Source: Pedobacter psychrophilus (GTDB lineage Bacteria > Bacteroidota > Bacteroidia > Sphingobacteriales > Sphingobacteriaceae). Taken from it: a stretch of DNA of 64,000 nucleotides. The stretch spans positions 62,001 through 126,000 of the forward strand of contig NZ_LWHJ01000029.1 in the NCBI RefSeq assembly GCF_001652725.1, read 5' to 3'. Within the stretch, counting starts at the first letter, position 1; each line of letters opens with the position of its first letter. Below are positions 54,915-63,104 of the stretch, one piece after another. Both the position numbers and the translations under genes were made by a program. The notes beneath the pieces are model-generated. The model worked only from the letters and a program-made list of their open reading frames with translations. It was not told the DNA's origin and made no database searches.

Positions 54915-56157
54915 TCTTTAAAGAAAGTATCGTAATATCATCTGAAGCTTCTTCTTGATGTCTTAGTTCCTCAATTTTTTCTATGATGATATTATTGAGC
55001 TGTTTTAGCGGTTTATTTCGATTCTCAAACAATAGGTTCATTAAATTATCTTCTGTTAATGATTGTTCTTCATCCCCATCAAATTCTACAATTCCATCCG
55101 TATAATTAAAAATTATTGTATCCGGCTCAAGAATAAGTACACCTTGGTTTATAAAAGGAAGTTCATCGAAAGCCCCAATCATGGTTGTACCTTTAGCGAG
55201 GGTACTTATTTTATCTTTTTCGATAATTATAGACGCATTATGTCCAGCGTTAATGTAATTTAAAAGCCTGGTTTTATCATTATACATTCCGATAAAAAGC
55301 GTAATGAAACGATCGCCTTTGGTGTTTTTATATACGTTTGTATTTAATCTTTTTACCAATTCTGGTAAGCCAATATCTAGAGAAGCTAATGCCCTTAAAC
55401 TAGCCTGGAAATTAGCCATAATTAATGCGGCAGAAATTCCTTTACCAGAAACATCTGCTACACACCATAAAAATTCATCGTTATTAAGCTGAATAAAATC
55501 AAAAAAATCGCCTCCAATACTTTGATGGGGACGATAAACAGAAGCAACATCTAAAAAAAGATTGTTTGGTAACTCTTGCGGAATTAACATATTTTGAACC
55601 TGACGAGCGAGTTCTACTTCTCTTGTTAAACGCTCTCGGTGTAAACGCTCTTTAAACAATTTCTTGTTTTCAAATGCAACTATAATTACGTTAATAAGTG
55701 TTTGAATATAATCTACGCTATTGTCTAATAATTTTTCTTCGTTTTTAAACTTTCCTACCAATACAAAAGCCAGTGTTTCTTCTTTATGATGAACAGGAAT
55801 AAAATAATCGTAAGCGTTAAAGATAGGATTTGGATGTTTGGTTAATTGTTGAGGTACTTTACTTGGCAAAAGCTGATCTGCAATTAATTGTAAATCTTCA
55901 AACTCTTCTAATTCGTCACCAAAGTTTGATACACAATAGAATTGATCAATATTTTTAAGCATCAACCTAAACTTTTTAACTCTTAGGTTATTTTGCATAA
56001 TCATTTCCAGCATTTCTATTAAACTCTGGCTGGGAACGTTGCTATTTATTGCTCTGGTGACTTCTAGGAGTGCGCTTAATTCGGCCTGCCTTTTTAAAAG
56101 AAGCTCAACAATATCTACTTGAGAGTCTGTTTCTGAAAAAGGATTCTGATCCTGCAT
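54907..56157 (-). CDS. GAF-like sensor with SpoIIE/PP2C-type serine phosphatase domain
   Basis: The 416-residue protein has an N-terminal GAF-like region (about 25-165), a connecting helix (about 165-192, VELARQVQNMLIPQELP) and a PP2C-SIG domain. Metal-binding Asp217 lies in IGGDFFDF, then VADVSGKGISAALIMA (233-248), GHNASII, FNYTDGIVEF and SDDITILSL. This is the RsbU/P style of phosphatase, which acts on anti-anti-sigma or similar partners in stress signalling. No anti-sigma gene is adjacent. It overlaps the end of the ligase/polymerase gene on the other strand. Confidence 0.9.
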   Translation of the reverse strand: MQDQNPFSETDSQVDIVELLLKRQAELSALLEVTRAINSNVPSQSLIEMLEMIMQNNLRVKKFRLMLKNIDQFYCVSNFGDELEEFEDLQLIADQLLPSKVPQQLTKHPNPIFNAYDYFIPVHHKEETLAFVLVGKFKNEEKLLDNSVDYIQTLINVIIVAFENKKLFKERLHRERLTREVELARQVQNMLIPQELPNNLFLDVASVYRPHQSIGGDFFDFIQLNNDEFLWCVADVSGKGISAALIMANFQASLRALASLDIGLPELVKRLNTNVYKNTKGDRFITLFIGMYNDKTRLLNYINAGHNASIIIEKDKISTLAKGTTMIGAFDELPFINQGVLILEPDTIIFNYTDGIVEFDGDEEQSLTEDNLMNLLFENRNKPLKQLNNIIIEKIEELRHQEEASDDITILSLKIN

Positions 56158-56211
56158 TAGGTGGCGGTGAATTTATAAGTCTAATGTAATTATATATCCC
56201 TAAAAACGCAA

Positions 56212-57321
56212 CTAAACATTAGTATTTTGTGATTTAATATCATACAGATCTCTTAACCCAATGGTTACGAGGTTAAATGCATAAACCATTAACATAATCA
56301 TTAAACCAGGAACAAGCGCTAAATATGCACCATCCATAATAATATAGCCATAATGTTCTTTAATCATGCCTCCCCAAGTTGGCATTGGTGGTTGAGCCCC
56401 AAATCCTAAAAAGCTTAATCCAGCCTCTAATAAAATTGCAGAAGCAAAATTTGATGCTGTTACCACTAATATAGGACCTAAAATATTTGGTAATATGTGC
56501 TTATAAATTATTCTTGAATTTGAAAATCCTAAAGATTTAGCAGCTTCAATAAATTGTGCGTTTTTTAACGACATTACTTGTCCGCGTACCAATCTTGCAA
56601 CTTCTACCCACATGGATAAACCTACTGCAATAAAAACTTGCCAAAATCCTTTTCCTAATGCAAAGGAAATAGCTATTACCAATAACAAGGCAGGTAAAGA
56701 CCATAAAACATTCATCAACCAACTGATAAAAATATCGGCTTTGCCACCAAAATAACCTGCTATTGCACCTAAAGAAACCCCTAAAAACAAGCTGATTAAT
56801 ACCGCGACAAAACCAACCATTAGTGAAACTCTTGAGCCAATAATTACTCTACTCAATAAATCCCTACCGTAAACATCGGTTCCTAACCCATAGGTTCTTT
56901 TAAGAATATAATCTTCTTTTATCTTTTGTTGATTTTTTGTTCCGAAATTTTTTAAATCGATGCTTTTTAAATCACCTTTTTCTTCAGCTCCGACATACTC
57001 GTGATACTTGATGCTTTCTTTATTGAATTGATAATCATTAACAGGAATATAATCATACCTGGATGGTTGCCCAAAAAGCATTTTTTCTAAAAAATTAACA
57101 TTTGAAGGTTGTGGATTTTTAGGGATTTTTAATATCGTAACTGTTTTTCCTGGCTTTTCTATATTTAATTGTAGGCTCATTTGGTTAGCCATAGGGCTAT
57201 CATCTGGTGTGACTAAATATCCTAAAATGGCAATGATAGTTACTAAAACAATAAATACTAACCCAAAAAGTGAAAGCTTATTTTTACAGAACTTTTTCCA
57301 TAAAGATTGATTGTTTTCCAA
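56212..57321 (-). CDS. Peptide/oligopeptide ABC transporter permease (DppC/OppC-like)
   Basis: The 369-residue permease has one N-terminal membrane segment (about 17-37), a periplasmic insertion of about 100 residues (about 45-140) larger than in enteric OppC, then GTDVYGRDLLSRVIIGSRVSL and five further segments. The EAA loop EAAKSLGFSNSRIIYKHILPN marks contact with the ATPase. AGLSFLGFGAQPPMPTWGGMI is also diagnostic of this permease. No companion permease, ATPase or binding protein is in the window, so they are encoded elsewhere, as often in Bacteroidota. Confidence 0.92.
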   Translation of the reverse strand: MENNQSLWKKFCKNKLSLFGLVFIVLVTIIAILGYLVTPDDSPMANQMSLQLNIEKPGKTVTILKIPKNPQPSNVNFLEKMLFGQPSRYDYIPVNDYQFNKESIKYHEYVGAEEKGDLKSIDLKNFGTKNQQKIKEDYILKRTYGLGTDVYGRDLLSRVIIGSRVSLMVGFVAVLISLFLGVSLGAIAGYFGGKADIFISWLMNVLWSLPALLLVIAISFALGKGFWQVFIAVGLSMWVEVARLVRGQVMSLKNAQFIEAAKSLGFSNSRIIYKHILPNILGPILVVTASNFASAILLEAGLSFLGFGAQPPMPTWGGMIKEHYGYIIMDGAYLALVPGLMIMLMVYAFNLVTIGLRDLYDIKSQNTNV

Positions 57322-57331
57322 ACTATCCAGA

Positions 57332-58486
57332 TTAATTTACCATTCTATCCTTCCAATTGTATTTACCAGAATTACCGGCAAAACCGATATAAATAAGATA
57401 TAAAGGATGGAGAAATGTAAGTAAAAATAAATGGAAAACCAGATGTTTCCTTTTTACAAAATTGGTAAGTAAATCTAAAAAGAAGAGTTCTGAAATAAAT
57501 TTAATCGTGAATTGTACCGCAACTAATTTTAAGAAATCTGGATAAAAGAATGCCATTATAAGATTAGTTAACAGCGAAATATTAAAAAGCCAAACTGCAA
57601 CCGCAACAAATATCAATTTTTTATCCTTGTATTTTACACTTTTACTGGCCCATCTTTTCCTTTGCTGGATAAATTCTTTCAAATTTGGTTTGCCATGGGT
57701 AAAAACTATCGCATCTGCGGATTTACAAAAACCAATAGTCCCAGGATGTGCAAAAGCAACTTTATGTAAAAACAATTCATCATCGCCAGAAGCTAATTCA
57801 TCAATTCCCTTAAAACCGCCAAGCTCCACAAATACAGATTTTTTGTAAGCCAGATTTGCTCCATTGCAAGTAGACGGCATTTTATTCCCAATTCCGGCTG
57901 CTCCTAAACCTATCAAACACAAAAATTCAAGTGTTTGTAAACGTTCAAATAAAGATTTTTCTTCAAAGTAAACCACTGGCGAACTAATCAAGTTATAATT
58001 TCCAGTTTCAAACATGTTGACTATAGTAACTAACCAATCGGGTTTCATCCGGCAATCGGCATCAGTAGCTATTATTAATTCTCCTTCAGATAATTTTATC
58101 GCTTCTGCAATGGCTTTTTTCTTGTAAGAATTAAGTGGTTCTTTTTCATTGAGTTTGATCAGTTTTACACCTTGGCTCTCATAGCTACCTATAATCTCTG
58201 AAGTTCTATCTGTAGAATGGTCATCAACAATAATAATCTCCATTAATTCCTTCGGATAGTTTTGAGCCAGGATATCCTCAATGGTTAAATGAATTTTTTC
58301 TTCCTCATTTCTCGCGGCTATTAAAACTGAGATTTTTGTATGTGGAACAATACTATTTTTATTAAAATATGGAATTTTTTGCCATCCGCTGCGGAGGAAC
58401 AAGATTAAAAAAGCGTAAAAAAAAGTAACTGCTAAAGAACAGATGCTAAGTATTATTATGATCAAAGAAATTGAGTTTAAAAACAA
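57332..58486 (-). CDS. Processive GT2-family membrane glycosyltransferase
   Basis: The 384-residue protein has an N-terminal membrane segment (about 6-31), a GT-A domain with ISVLIAARNEEEKI, IVDDHSTDRT, ATDADCRMKPDW, STCNGANLAYKKSVF and the QQRKRWAS motif (QxxRW). Two or three C-terminal membrane segments follow. This layout is that of processive or lipid-linked glycosyltransferases. Its gene starts inside the preceding UPF0104 gene, overlapping by 41 bp, which suggests coupling. With UPF0104 it may modify a membrane lipid or surface glycan; the sugar is not known. Confidence 0.87.
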   Translation of the reverse strand: MFLNSISLIIIILSICSLAVTFFYAFLILFLRSGWQKIPYFNKNSIVPHTKISVLIAARNEEEKIHLTIEDILAQNYPKELMEIIIVDDHSTDRTSEIIGSYESQGVKLIKLNEKEPLNSYKKKAIAEAIKLSEGELIIATDADCRMKPDWLVTIVNMFETGNYNLISSPVVYFEEKSLFERLQTLEFLCLIGLGAAGIGNKMPSTCNGANLAYKKSVFVELGGFKGIDELASGDDELFLHKVAFAHPGTIGFCKSADAIVFTHGKPNLKEFIQQRKRWASKSVKYKDKKLIFVAVAVWLFNISLLTNLIMAFFYPDFLKLVAVQFTIKFISELFFLDLLTNFVKRKHLVFHLFLLTFLHPLYLIYIGFAGNSGKYNWKDRMVN

Positions 58487-59420
58487 AATAAGACCCCAAA
58501 ATAGCAGGGATAATTAAATTTACTAGCCAAATTAATGCTGCGGCTGCCATTACCGCAATTTCTTGATGGGTAATAAAACTGAAAAAATAAGTTGCAGTTA
58601 AACTCCTCACGCCAACATCAAGCAAATCTAACGAAGGTAAAGCAGATTGCACAAAAAATAATAATAAAACCATTAAAGCGGATTCATAGTATGGAATATT
58701 TGGAATTAATAAATGGATTATAAATAGATATTGTGTAGTAAATACTGCAAATCTGGCTAAACTATACAACATTACCTTTACCAGTTCTAACCTATGATAC
58801 TCTCCTAAAACACTAAAAAAACTTTTAAATCTTTTTAAAAATCCAATACTGCTTAGAGATTTTTCTAGCCAACTGATATTGAAATAAAATAATAAAAAGA
58901 AAAAACAGAATCCCAATACCAACACACAAATAGCAACAAATAACCATTGATCTAATGGTTTAAAATTATAAATGAACCATAATAAAGCTAAAGCCCCTAA
59001 AACATTAGTAATTACCATTTGTGCAATTTGCCCAACACTCATGGCAACCATTCCTTTTATTCTTTTTCTTGGCGATAAAAAGAAAATTCTTCCGCCATAT
59101 TCACCAATCCTATTTGGTGTAAAAATAGCCCAGGTTAAACCACAAAAAACTGATTCAACGGCCCGGTAAAAACTGATATCTTCTATTTTACTGATTAAAA
59201 ATTTCCACTTGGCACTCTCTAATAACCAATTGACAAACATTAATAGAAGTATGATAACTATAGTTGCCCAAACTTTAACCTTACTTAAACGGTTTATTAA
59301 ATTTAAGAAATTTGTAAGGTTGGTATTATCAGAAAGTTTATGATAGATAAAATAGGCCGCCAAAACAACTATAATTATCTTAAAACTGTACCCTAATATT
59401 TTTTTTTGATGACTGGTCAA
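58446..59420 (-). CDS. UPF0104/lysylphosphatidylglycerol synthase TM-region family membrane protein
   Basis: The 324-residue integral membrane protein has about eight segments. Family markers are WLLESAKWKFLIS, AVESVFCGLTWAIFTPNRIGEYGGR, MSVGQIAQMVITNVLG and ALPSLDLLDVGVRS. Homologues are the flippase-like half of MprF and stand-alone proteins placed with glycosyltransferases. No aminoacyl transferase domain is present. It is coupled to the GT2 gene at 57332, so a lipid or glycolipid flippase or partner role is plausible. It is divergent from ruvC with 51 bp between. Confidence 0.85.
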   Translation of the reverse strand: MTSHQKKILGYSFKIIIVVLAAYFIYHKLSDNTNLTNFLNLINRLSKVKVWATIVIILLLMFVNWLLESAKWKFLISKIEDISFYRAVESVFCGLTWAIFTPNRIGEYGGRIFFLSPRKRIKGMVAMSVGQIAQMVITNVLGALALLWFIYNFKPLDQWLFVAICVLVLGFCFFFLLFYFNISWLEKSLSSIGFLKRFKSFFSVLGEYHRLELVKVMLYSLARFAVFTTQYLFIIHLLIPNIPYYESALMVLLLFFVQSALPSLDLLDVGVRSLTATYFFSFITHQEIAVMAAAALIWLVNLIIPAILGSYFVFKLNFFDHNNT

Positions 59421-59471
59421 ACCTCCTTTGGATTTAATGCAATGTTAAGAATTTAGCTTAATATTGCCCTA

Positions 59472-60038
59472 ATGTTGCGTGAAAAATCTAAGGAAAGAAT
59501 AATTTTAGGTATAGATCCTGGCACTGCCGTAATGGGCTACGGCCTATTAAAAGAAACGGGTAGCAAAATAGAATTGATTAGTTTAGGAGTGGTAAAGATG
59601 ACGCATTTAGATGATCATTTTTTAAAACTTCAACGCATTTTTGAGCGCACCACCTTATTAATTGAGCAATATAAACCAGATTGCATTGCATTAGAAGCGC
59701 CTTTCTATGGCAAAAACATTCAAGTGATGTTAAAATTAGGAAGAGCTCAAGGCGTTGCCATGGCCGCAGGTTTAGCTAAAGGTTTACCCATATTTGAATA
59801 CTCCCCTAAAAAAATAAAACAATCTATCACTGGGAACGGCAACGCAACAAAAGAACAAGTTGCAGCTATGTTAAAACAACTATTAAAATTTGACGAAACT
59901 CCCGAATTTTTAGACGCAACTGACGGTTTAGGCGTCGCCGTTTGCCATTCTTTCCAAAAGATATCTAGTGCAGGAAGCGGAAAAAACTATAGTGGTTGGG
60001 AAGCTTTTGCAAAGGATAATACAAAAAGGGTAAAGTAG
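59472..60038 (+). CDS. ruvC: Crossover junction endodeoxyribonuclease RuvC
   Basis: The 188-residue Holliday-junction resolvase has Asp15 in LGIDPGTAVMGYG, Glu75 in ALEAPFYGKN, and Asp148 and Asp151 in FLDATDGLGVAVCH, the four catalytic acids. GRAQGVAMAAG and KKIKQSITGNGNA are also family text. It resolves four-way junctions formed by RuvAB. ruvA and ruvB are not next to it, as often in Bacteroidota. Length is normal. Confidence 0.95.
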   Translation: MLREKSKERIILGIDPGTAVMGYGLLKETGSKIELISLGVVKMTHLDDHFLKLQRIFERTTLLIEQYKPDCIALEAPFYGKNIQVMLKLGRAQGVAMAAGLAKGLPIFEYSPKKIKQSITGNGNATKEQVAAMLKQLLKFDETPEFLDATDGLGVAVCHSFQKISSAGSGKNYSGWEAFAKDNTKRVK

Positions 60039-60069
60039 TTTTTTCTCGGAGATTTTGTGGTTAATTTCT

Positions 60070-60129
60070 CCCGCAGATTTCGGTGATTTTCGCAGAATTA
60101 TATCAGCGGTAATTTGCGAAATCTGCGGG
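60070..60129. repeat. Long inverted repeat (13-bp arms) between ruvC and the HIT gene
   Basis: Arms CCCGCAGATTTCG (60070-60082) and CGAAATCTGCGGG (60117-60129) are perfect complements, 34 nt apart. The words CGCAGA and AATCTGCGGG recur in intergenic repeats of many Bacteroidota genomes, as I recall. It sits between the convergent ends of ruvC and the HIT gene and could terminate either, although the loop is long and no clear T-tract follows on the ruvC side. Confidence 0.7.
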
Positions 60130-60160
60130 CAAAAAAAATTAAATCACAAGGTTAAAATTT

Positions 60161-60553
60161 TTATTCAAAACATTCTAAAATCCGCAAAGCAACTTCGCTT
60201 AATTCCTTTTCTGAAGGATTTAACTTTGGTTTACTGAAGTTCATATCATCAACATTATCCATCGGAATTAAATGAATATGAACATGAGGCACTTCTAAAC
60301 CAATAACTGCTACACCAATTTTAGTACAAGGCACCGCTTTTTTTATTGCTTTAGCAACCACTTTTGCAAAAATCATTAAGCCGGCATAATTAGCGTCTTC
60401 CATATTAAAAATATAATCAATCTCATTTTTAGGGATCACTAATACATGTCCTTCCCTTAATGGATTGATATCTAAAAAAGCAAGATAATCTTCTGTCTCT
60501 GCTACTTTATGCGCAGGTATTTCTCCTGATATTATTTTACTGAATATACTCAT
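60161..60553 (-). CDS. HIT-family nucleotide-binding hydrolase
   Basis: The 130-residue protein ends in the histidine triad PHVHIHLIPM (His90, His92, His94) and begins with SIFSKIISGEIPAHKV, as in Hint-type proteins. LREGHVLVIPKNE is also conserved. HIT proteins hydrolyse nucleoside phosphoramidates and similar bonds. Single gene, 80 bp downstream of greA on the same strand, so possibly cotranscribed. Confidence 0.92.
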   Translation of the reverse strand: MSIFSKIISGEIPAHKVAETEDYLAFLDINPLREGHVLVIPKNEIDYIFNMEDANYAGLMIFAKVVAKAIKKAVPCTKIGVAVIGLEVPHVHIHLIPMDNVDDMNFSKPKLNPSEKELSEVALRILECFE

Positions 60554-60633
60554 TTTTCTAGGTGATAGTTTGTTAGATGGTTAGGTAGTTTGCTCGTTCT
60601 TGTGTCTTAATAATCAATACTGAGTACTTAATA

Positions 60634-61107
60634 CTAACGACTAATCTCCAAGACCTCAAATTCCATTTTGCCTGCAGGTACCATAATCTCAATTTTATCA
60701 CCTACAGATTTACCCAATAAACCTTGGGCTATTGGCGATTTTACGGAAATTTTTCCTGTCTTCATATCTGCTTCATTTTCTGCAACTAATTGATAAGTCA
60801 TCGTAGCGCCGTTTTTAACATTTTTAATCTTCACAATTGAAAGTGCTAAAATTTTAGATAAATCTAATTTCGATTCATCAATTAAACGGGCAGAAGCTAA
60901 AGTATTACCCAATTGAGCAATTTTAGTCTCATGTAAACCTTGAGCTTCTTTTGCAGCATCATATTCTGCATTTTCAGAAAGATCACCTTTATCTCTTGCC
61001 TCTGCTATAGCTGCAGATATTTTTTTTCTACCTTCTGTTTTTAGGTAGTGTAATTCTTCTTTAAGTTTATTTAAACCTTCTTGGGTAAAATAGGATACAT
61101 CCGTCAT
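60634..61107 (-). CDS. greA: Transcription elongation factor GreA
   Basis: The 157-residue protein has the N-terminal coiled coil with YFTQEGLNKLKEELHYL and RKKISAAIAEARDKGDLSENAEYDAA, whose DLSENAEYD tip carries the acids that stimulate RNA cleavage. The C-terminal FKBP-like domain has ISVKSPIAQGLLGKSVGD. It rescues backtracked RNA polymerase. It lies downstream of the terminator at 61163, so it probably has its own promoter in the short gap. Confidence 0.95.
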   Translation of the reverse strand: MTDVSYFTQEGLNKLKEELHYLKTEGRKKISAAIAEARDKGDLSENAEYDAAKEAQGLHETKIAQLGNTLASARLIDESKLDLSKILALSIVKIKNVKNGATMTYQLVAENEADMKTGKISVKSPIAQGLLGKSVGDKIEIMVPAGKMEFEVLEISR

Positions 61108-61162
61108 CTTCTTCCTTATTATAATGGTTATTGACTAAAAGAGCCCGGACAATGCCAAGCTC

Positions 61163-61208
61163 TAAAAAACAAACAAGACTATATATACTTTTCGCATACA
61201 TAGTCTTG
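61163..61208 (-). terminator. Intrinsic terminator of the D-2-hydroxyacid dehydrogenase gene
   Basis: On the minus strand a 15-bp stem (61208-61194 with 61188-61174, two G-T pairs, 5-nt loop) is followed by a T-rich tract (61173-61163). It lies 35 bp past the dehydrogenase stop. Confidence 0.8.
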
Positions 61209-61242
61209 CTCTTGTTGTTACACGAAGATATAAATTTTGATT

Positions 61243-62169
61243 TTATATTTCCAAATTTTTCAACTTATCTGCTAAAACCTCCGATATTTTACGGTAAGAA
61301 TCAAAAGTCCAACCTCCAATATGTGGAGTTAAAAGAACTTTTCCATTAGCGATTAAATCTTTGTAAAATTCTGCATCGGTTAGCAATGGAAATTTTTCAG
61401 CCTCCAAAACATCTAATCCTGCTCCTAAAATCTTTCCTTCTTTAATAGCTTTTAAAACTGATTGCGTATTTACAATCTCGCCTCTCGCTGCATTTAAAAA
61501 GAAAAACGGACGACGAAAATGACGAAAATACTCATCATCAATCATCTGTTTTGTTTCTCTAGTCAACGGAATATGTAAACTTACCACATCACTATATTTT
61601 ACAATCTCTTCCATGCTGGCCTCCTTCGCATGATCATCTGTAAAGCGAGTTTTATATTTATCGTAAGCTAAAACCTTAACATCAAAACCTTTTAGTTTTT
61701 TGGCAAAGGCTGCTCCATTATTTCCATAGCCAATAATTCCAACGGTTTTTCCCATCAATTCATAACCGCGGTTTCCTTCACGTTCCCAAATCCCATTTCT
61801 TATTTCAGTATCTGCTTTTCTAAAATTATTCATTAAAGAAAGCAACATTCCCACACAATGTTCTCCAACTGCGTCTCTGTTTCCTTCTGGAGCATTCATC
61901 AGTTGAATATTTTTTTCATCGGCATAAGCCACATCAATATTATCCATCCCGGCACCTGCCCTGGCAACAAACTTTAAGTTTGGTGCAACATCTATTATTT
62001 CTTTATCAACTCTAAATTTTGTTCTGATTGCTAAGCCTTGATAATTTTTTAAAATTTCCAAAACCTCTGCCTTTTTTATTTGCGGACGGTCATCCACCTC
62101 AAAACCCATTTCTTCAGCTGCAATTCTAAAAGCAGGGTGTAAATCATCAACGATTAATATTTTTTTCAT
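61243..62169 (-). CDS. D-2-hydroxyacid dehydrogenase (phosphoglycerate-dehydrogenase-like)
   Basis: I choose ATG 62169 (MKKILIVDDLHP), 308 residues, over an upstream ATG at 62178 that lies in the adjoining hairpin region. NAD-binding motif GIIGYGNNGAAFAKKL and the catalytic Arg, Glu and His appear in FLNAARGEIVN, AGLDVLEAE and LLTPHIGGW. No C-terminal ACT or ASB domain, so it is the short form. It may oxidise 3-phosphoglycerate for serine synthesis, but serB and serC are not here, and other D-2-hydroxyacids are possible. Confidence 0.87.
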   Translation of the reverse strand: MKKILIVDDLHPAFRIAAEEMGFEVDDRPQIKKAEVLEILKNYQGLAIRTKFRVDKEIIDVAPNLKFVARAGAGMDNIDVAYADEKNIQLMNAPEGNRDAVGEHCVGMLLSLMNNFRKADTEIRNGIWEREGNRGYELMGKTVGIIGYGNNGAAFAKKLKGFDVKVLAYDKYKTRFTDDHAKEASMEEIVKYSDVVSLHIPLTRETKQMIDDEYFRHFRRPFFFLNAARGEIVNTQSVLKAIKEGKILGAGLDVLEAEKFPLLTDAEFYKDLIANGKVLLTPHIGGWTFDSYRKISEVLADKLKNLEI

Positions 62170-62181
62170 TTGCCTCATCCT

Positions 62182-62208
62182 AAATCCTTCTCCAAAGGGG
62201 AAGGACTT
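62182..62208. terminator. G+C-richer hairpin between rsmA and the dehydrogenase gene
   Basis: A 12-bp stem (62182-62193 with 62197-62208, two G-T wobbles, AAA loop; core CCTTCTCC/GGGGAAGG) lies just downstream of the rsmA stop. No long T-tract follows. The wording is familiar from repeats in other Bacteroidota genomes. Confidence 0.5.
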
Positions 62209-62210
62209 GC

Positions 62211-62999
62211 TTATATTGCTTTTAACTTTTCTGTAATTAAATTCGTCAAATCTATAAAGTCCGTAACACTTAAGCGCTCAGCCCTTAATGTCCAAACCTT
62301 GCTTTCATCTTGTTTTTCTTTTGGGATAATTCCCGATACTGCATTGCTTAAAGTTTTTCTTCGTTGATTAAAACCCGCTTTAACCACTTGCCAAAATAAT
62401 TTTTCATCGCAACCTAAATCTTTTACCTCATTTCTGCTTAACCTGATAACGGCAGAAGTAACTTTTGGTGGCGGATTAAAAACTCCCGGTTTAACCGTAA
62501 AAAGATATTCGCATTTATAATAAGCTTGCAAAAAAACACTCAAAATACCATATTCTTTAGTTCCCGCTTTTGCCGTACAACGCTCGGCAACTTCTTTTTG
62601 AAACATGCCTACAACTTCCGGAACCTGATTTCTATTGTCTAAAACCTTAAAAAGAATTTGCGAGCTGATGTTGTAGGGAAAGTTCCCGATTATCGCAAAA
62701 GAAGAAGCAAAAACATCCTTAAAATTAAGTTTTAAAAAATCTTCATTTAAAAGTTTATCGCCTAATTCTGGATATTTTTTTTGAAGAAATAAAAACGACT
62801 CTGTGTCAATATCAATCAAATGAGTTTCAAAATCCTTCTTCTGTAATAAAAAGTCAGAAAGCACTCCCATTCCTGGTCCAACTTCTAAAACTTGTTGGTA
62901 TTTAGCATGATGAATAAGACTGTTGACAATTTTTTCGGCGATATTTTTATCCGTTAAAAAATGCTGTCCCAGATGCTTTTTCGCTTTAACTACACTCAT
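62211..62999 (-). CDS. rsmA: 16S rRNA (adenine1518-N6/adenine1519-N6)-dimethyltransferase
   Basis: The 262-residue protein has KKHLGQHFLTDKNIAEKIV at the N-terminus, the SAM-binding EVGPGMGVLS, the catalytic NFPYNISSQILFKVL and FNPPPKVTSAVIRL, all diagnostic of KsgA/RsmA. It dimethylates two adenines in the 3' hairpin of 16S rRNA late in 30S assembly. It is divergent from pdxA with 105 bp between; the two genes are neighbours in many bacteria. Confidence 0.95.
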   Translation of the reverse strand: MSVVKAKKHLGQHFLTDKNIAEKIVNSLIHHAKYQQVLEVGPGMGVLSDFLLQKKDFETHLIDIDTESFLFLQKKYPELGDKLLNEDFLKLNFKDVFASSFAIIGNFPYNISSQILFKVLDNRNQVPEVVGMFQKEVAERCTAKAGTKEYGILSVFLQAYYKCEYLFTVKPGVFNPPPKVTSAVIRLSRNEVKDLGCDEKLFWQVVKAGFNQRRKTLSNAVSGIIPKEKQDESKVWTLRAERLSVTDFIDLTNLITEKLKAI

Positions 63000-63104
63000 T
63001 TATTTGTAAAGATGAGCTACAAATTACGGAAAGTTTAATCTTTAAAATCAACATTAGTTTCAAAATCTTTATTTTGCAAGAAAATTTAGAAAAAACATTT
63101 TTGT

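Noticed and set aside
60055-60237. Short plus-strand frame of 60 codons after ruvC
   Set aside because: It spans the inverted repeat at 60070-60129 and runs into the HIT gene; no gene-like features.
62170-62367. Plus-strand frame of 65 codons across the hairpin and rsmA 3' end
   Set aside because: Antisense to rsmA and starts inside the hairpin repeat.
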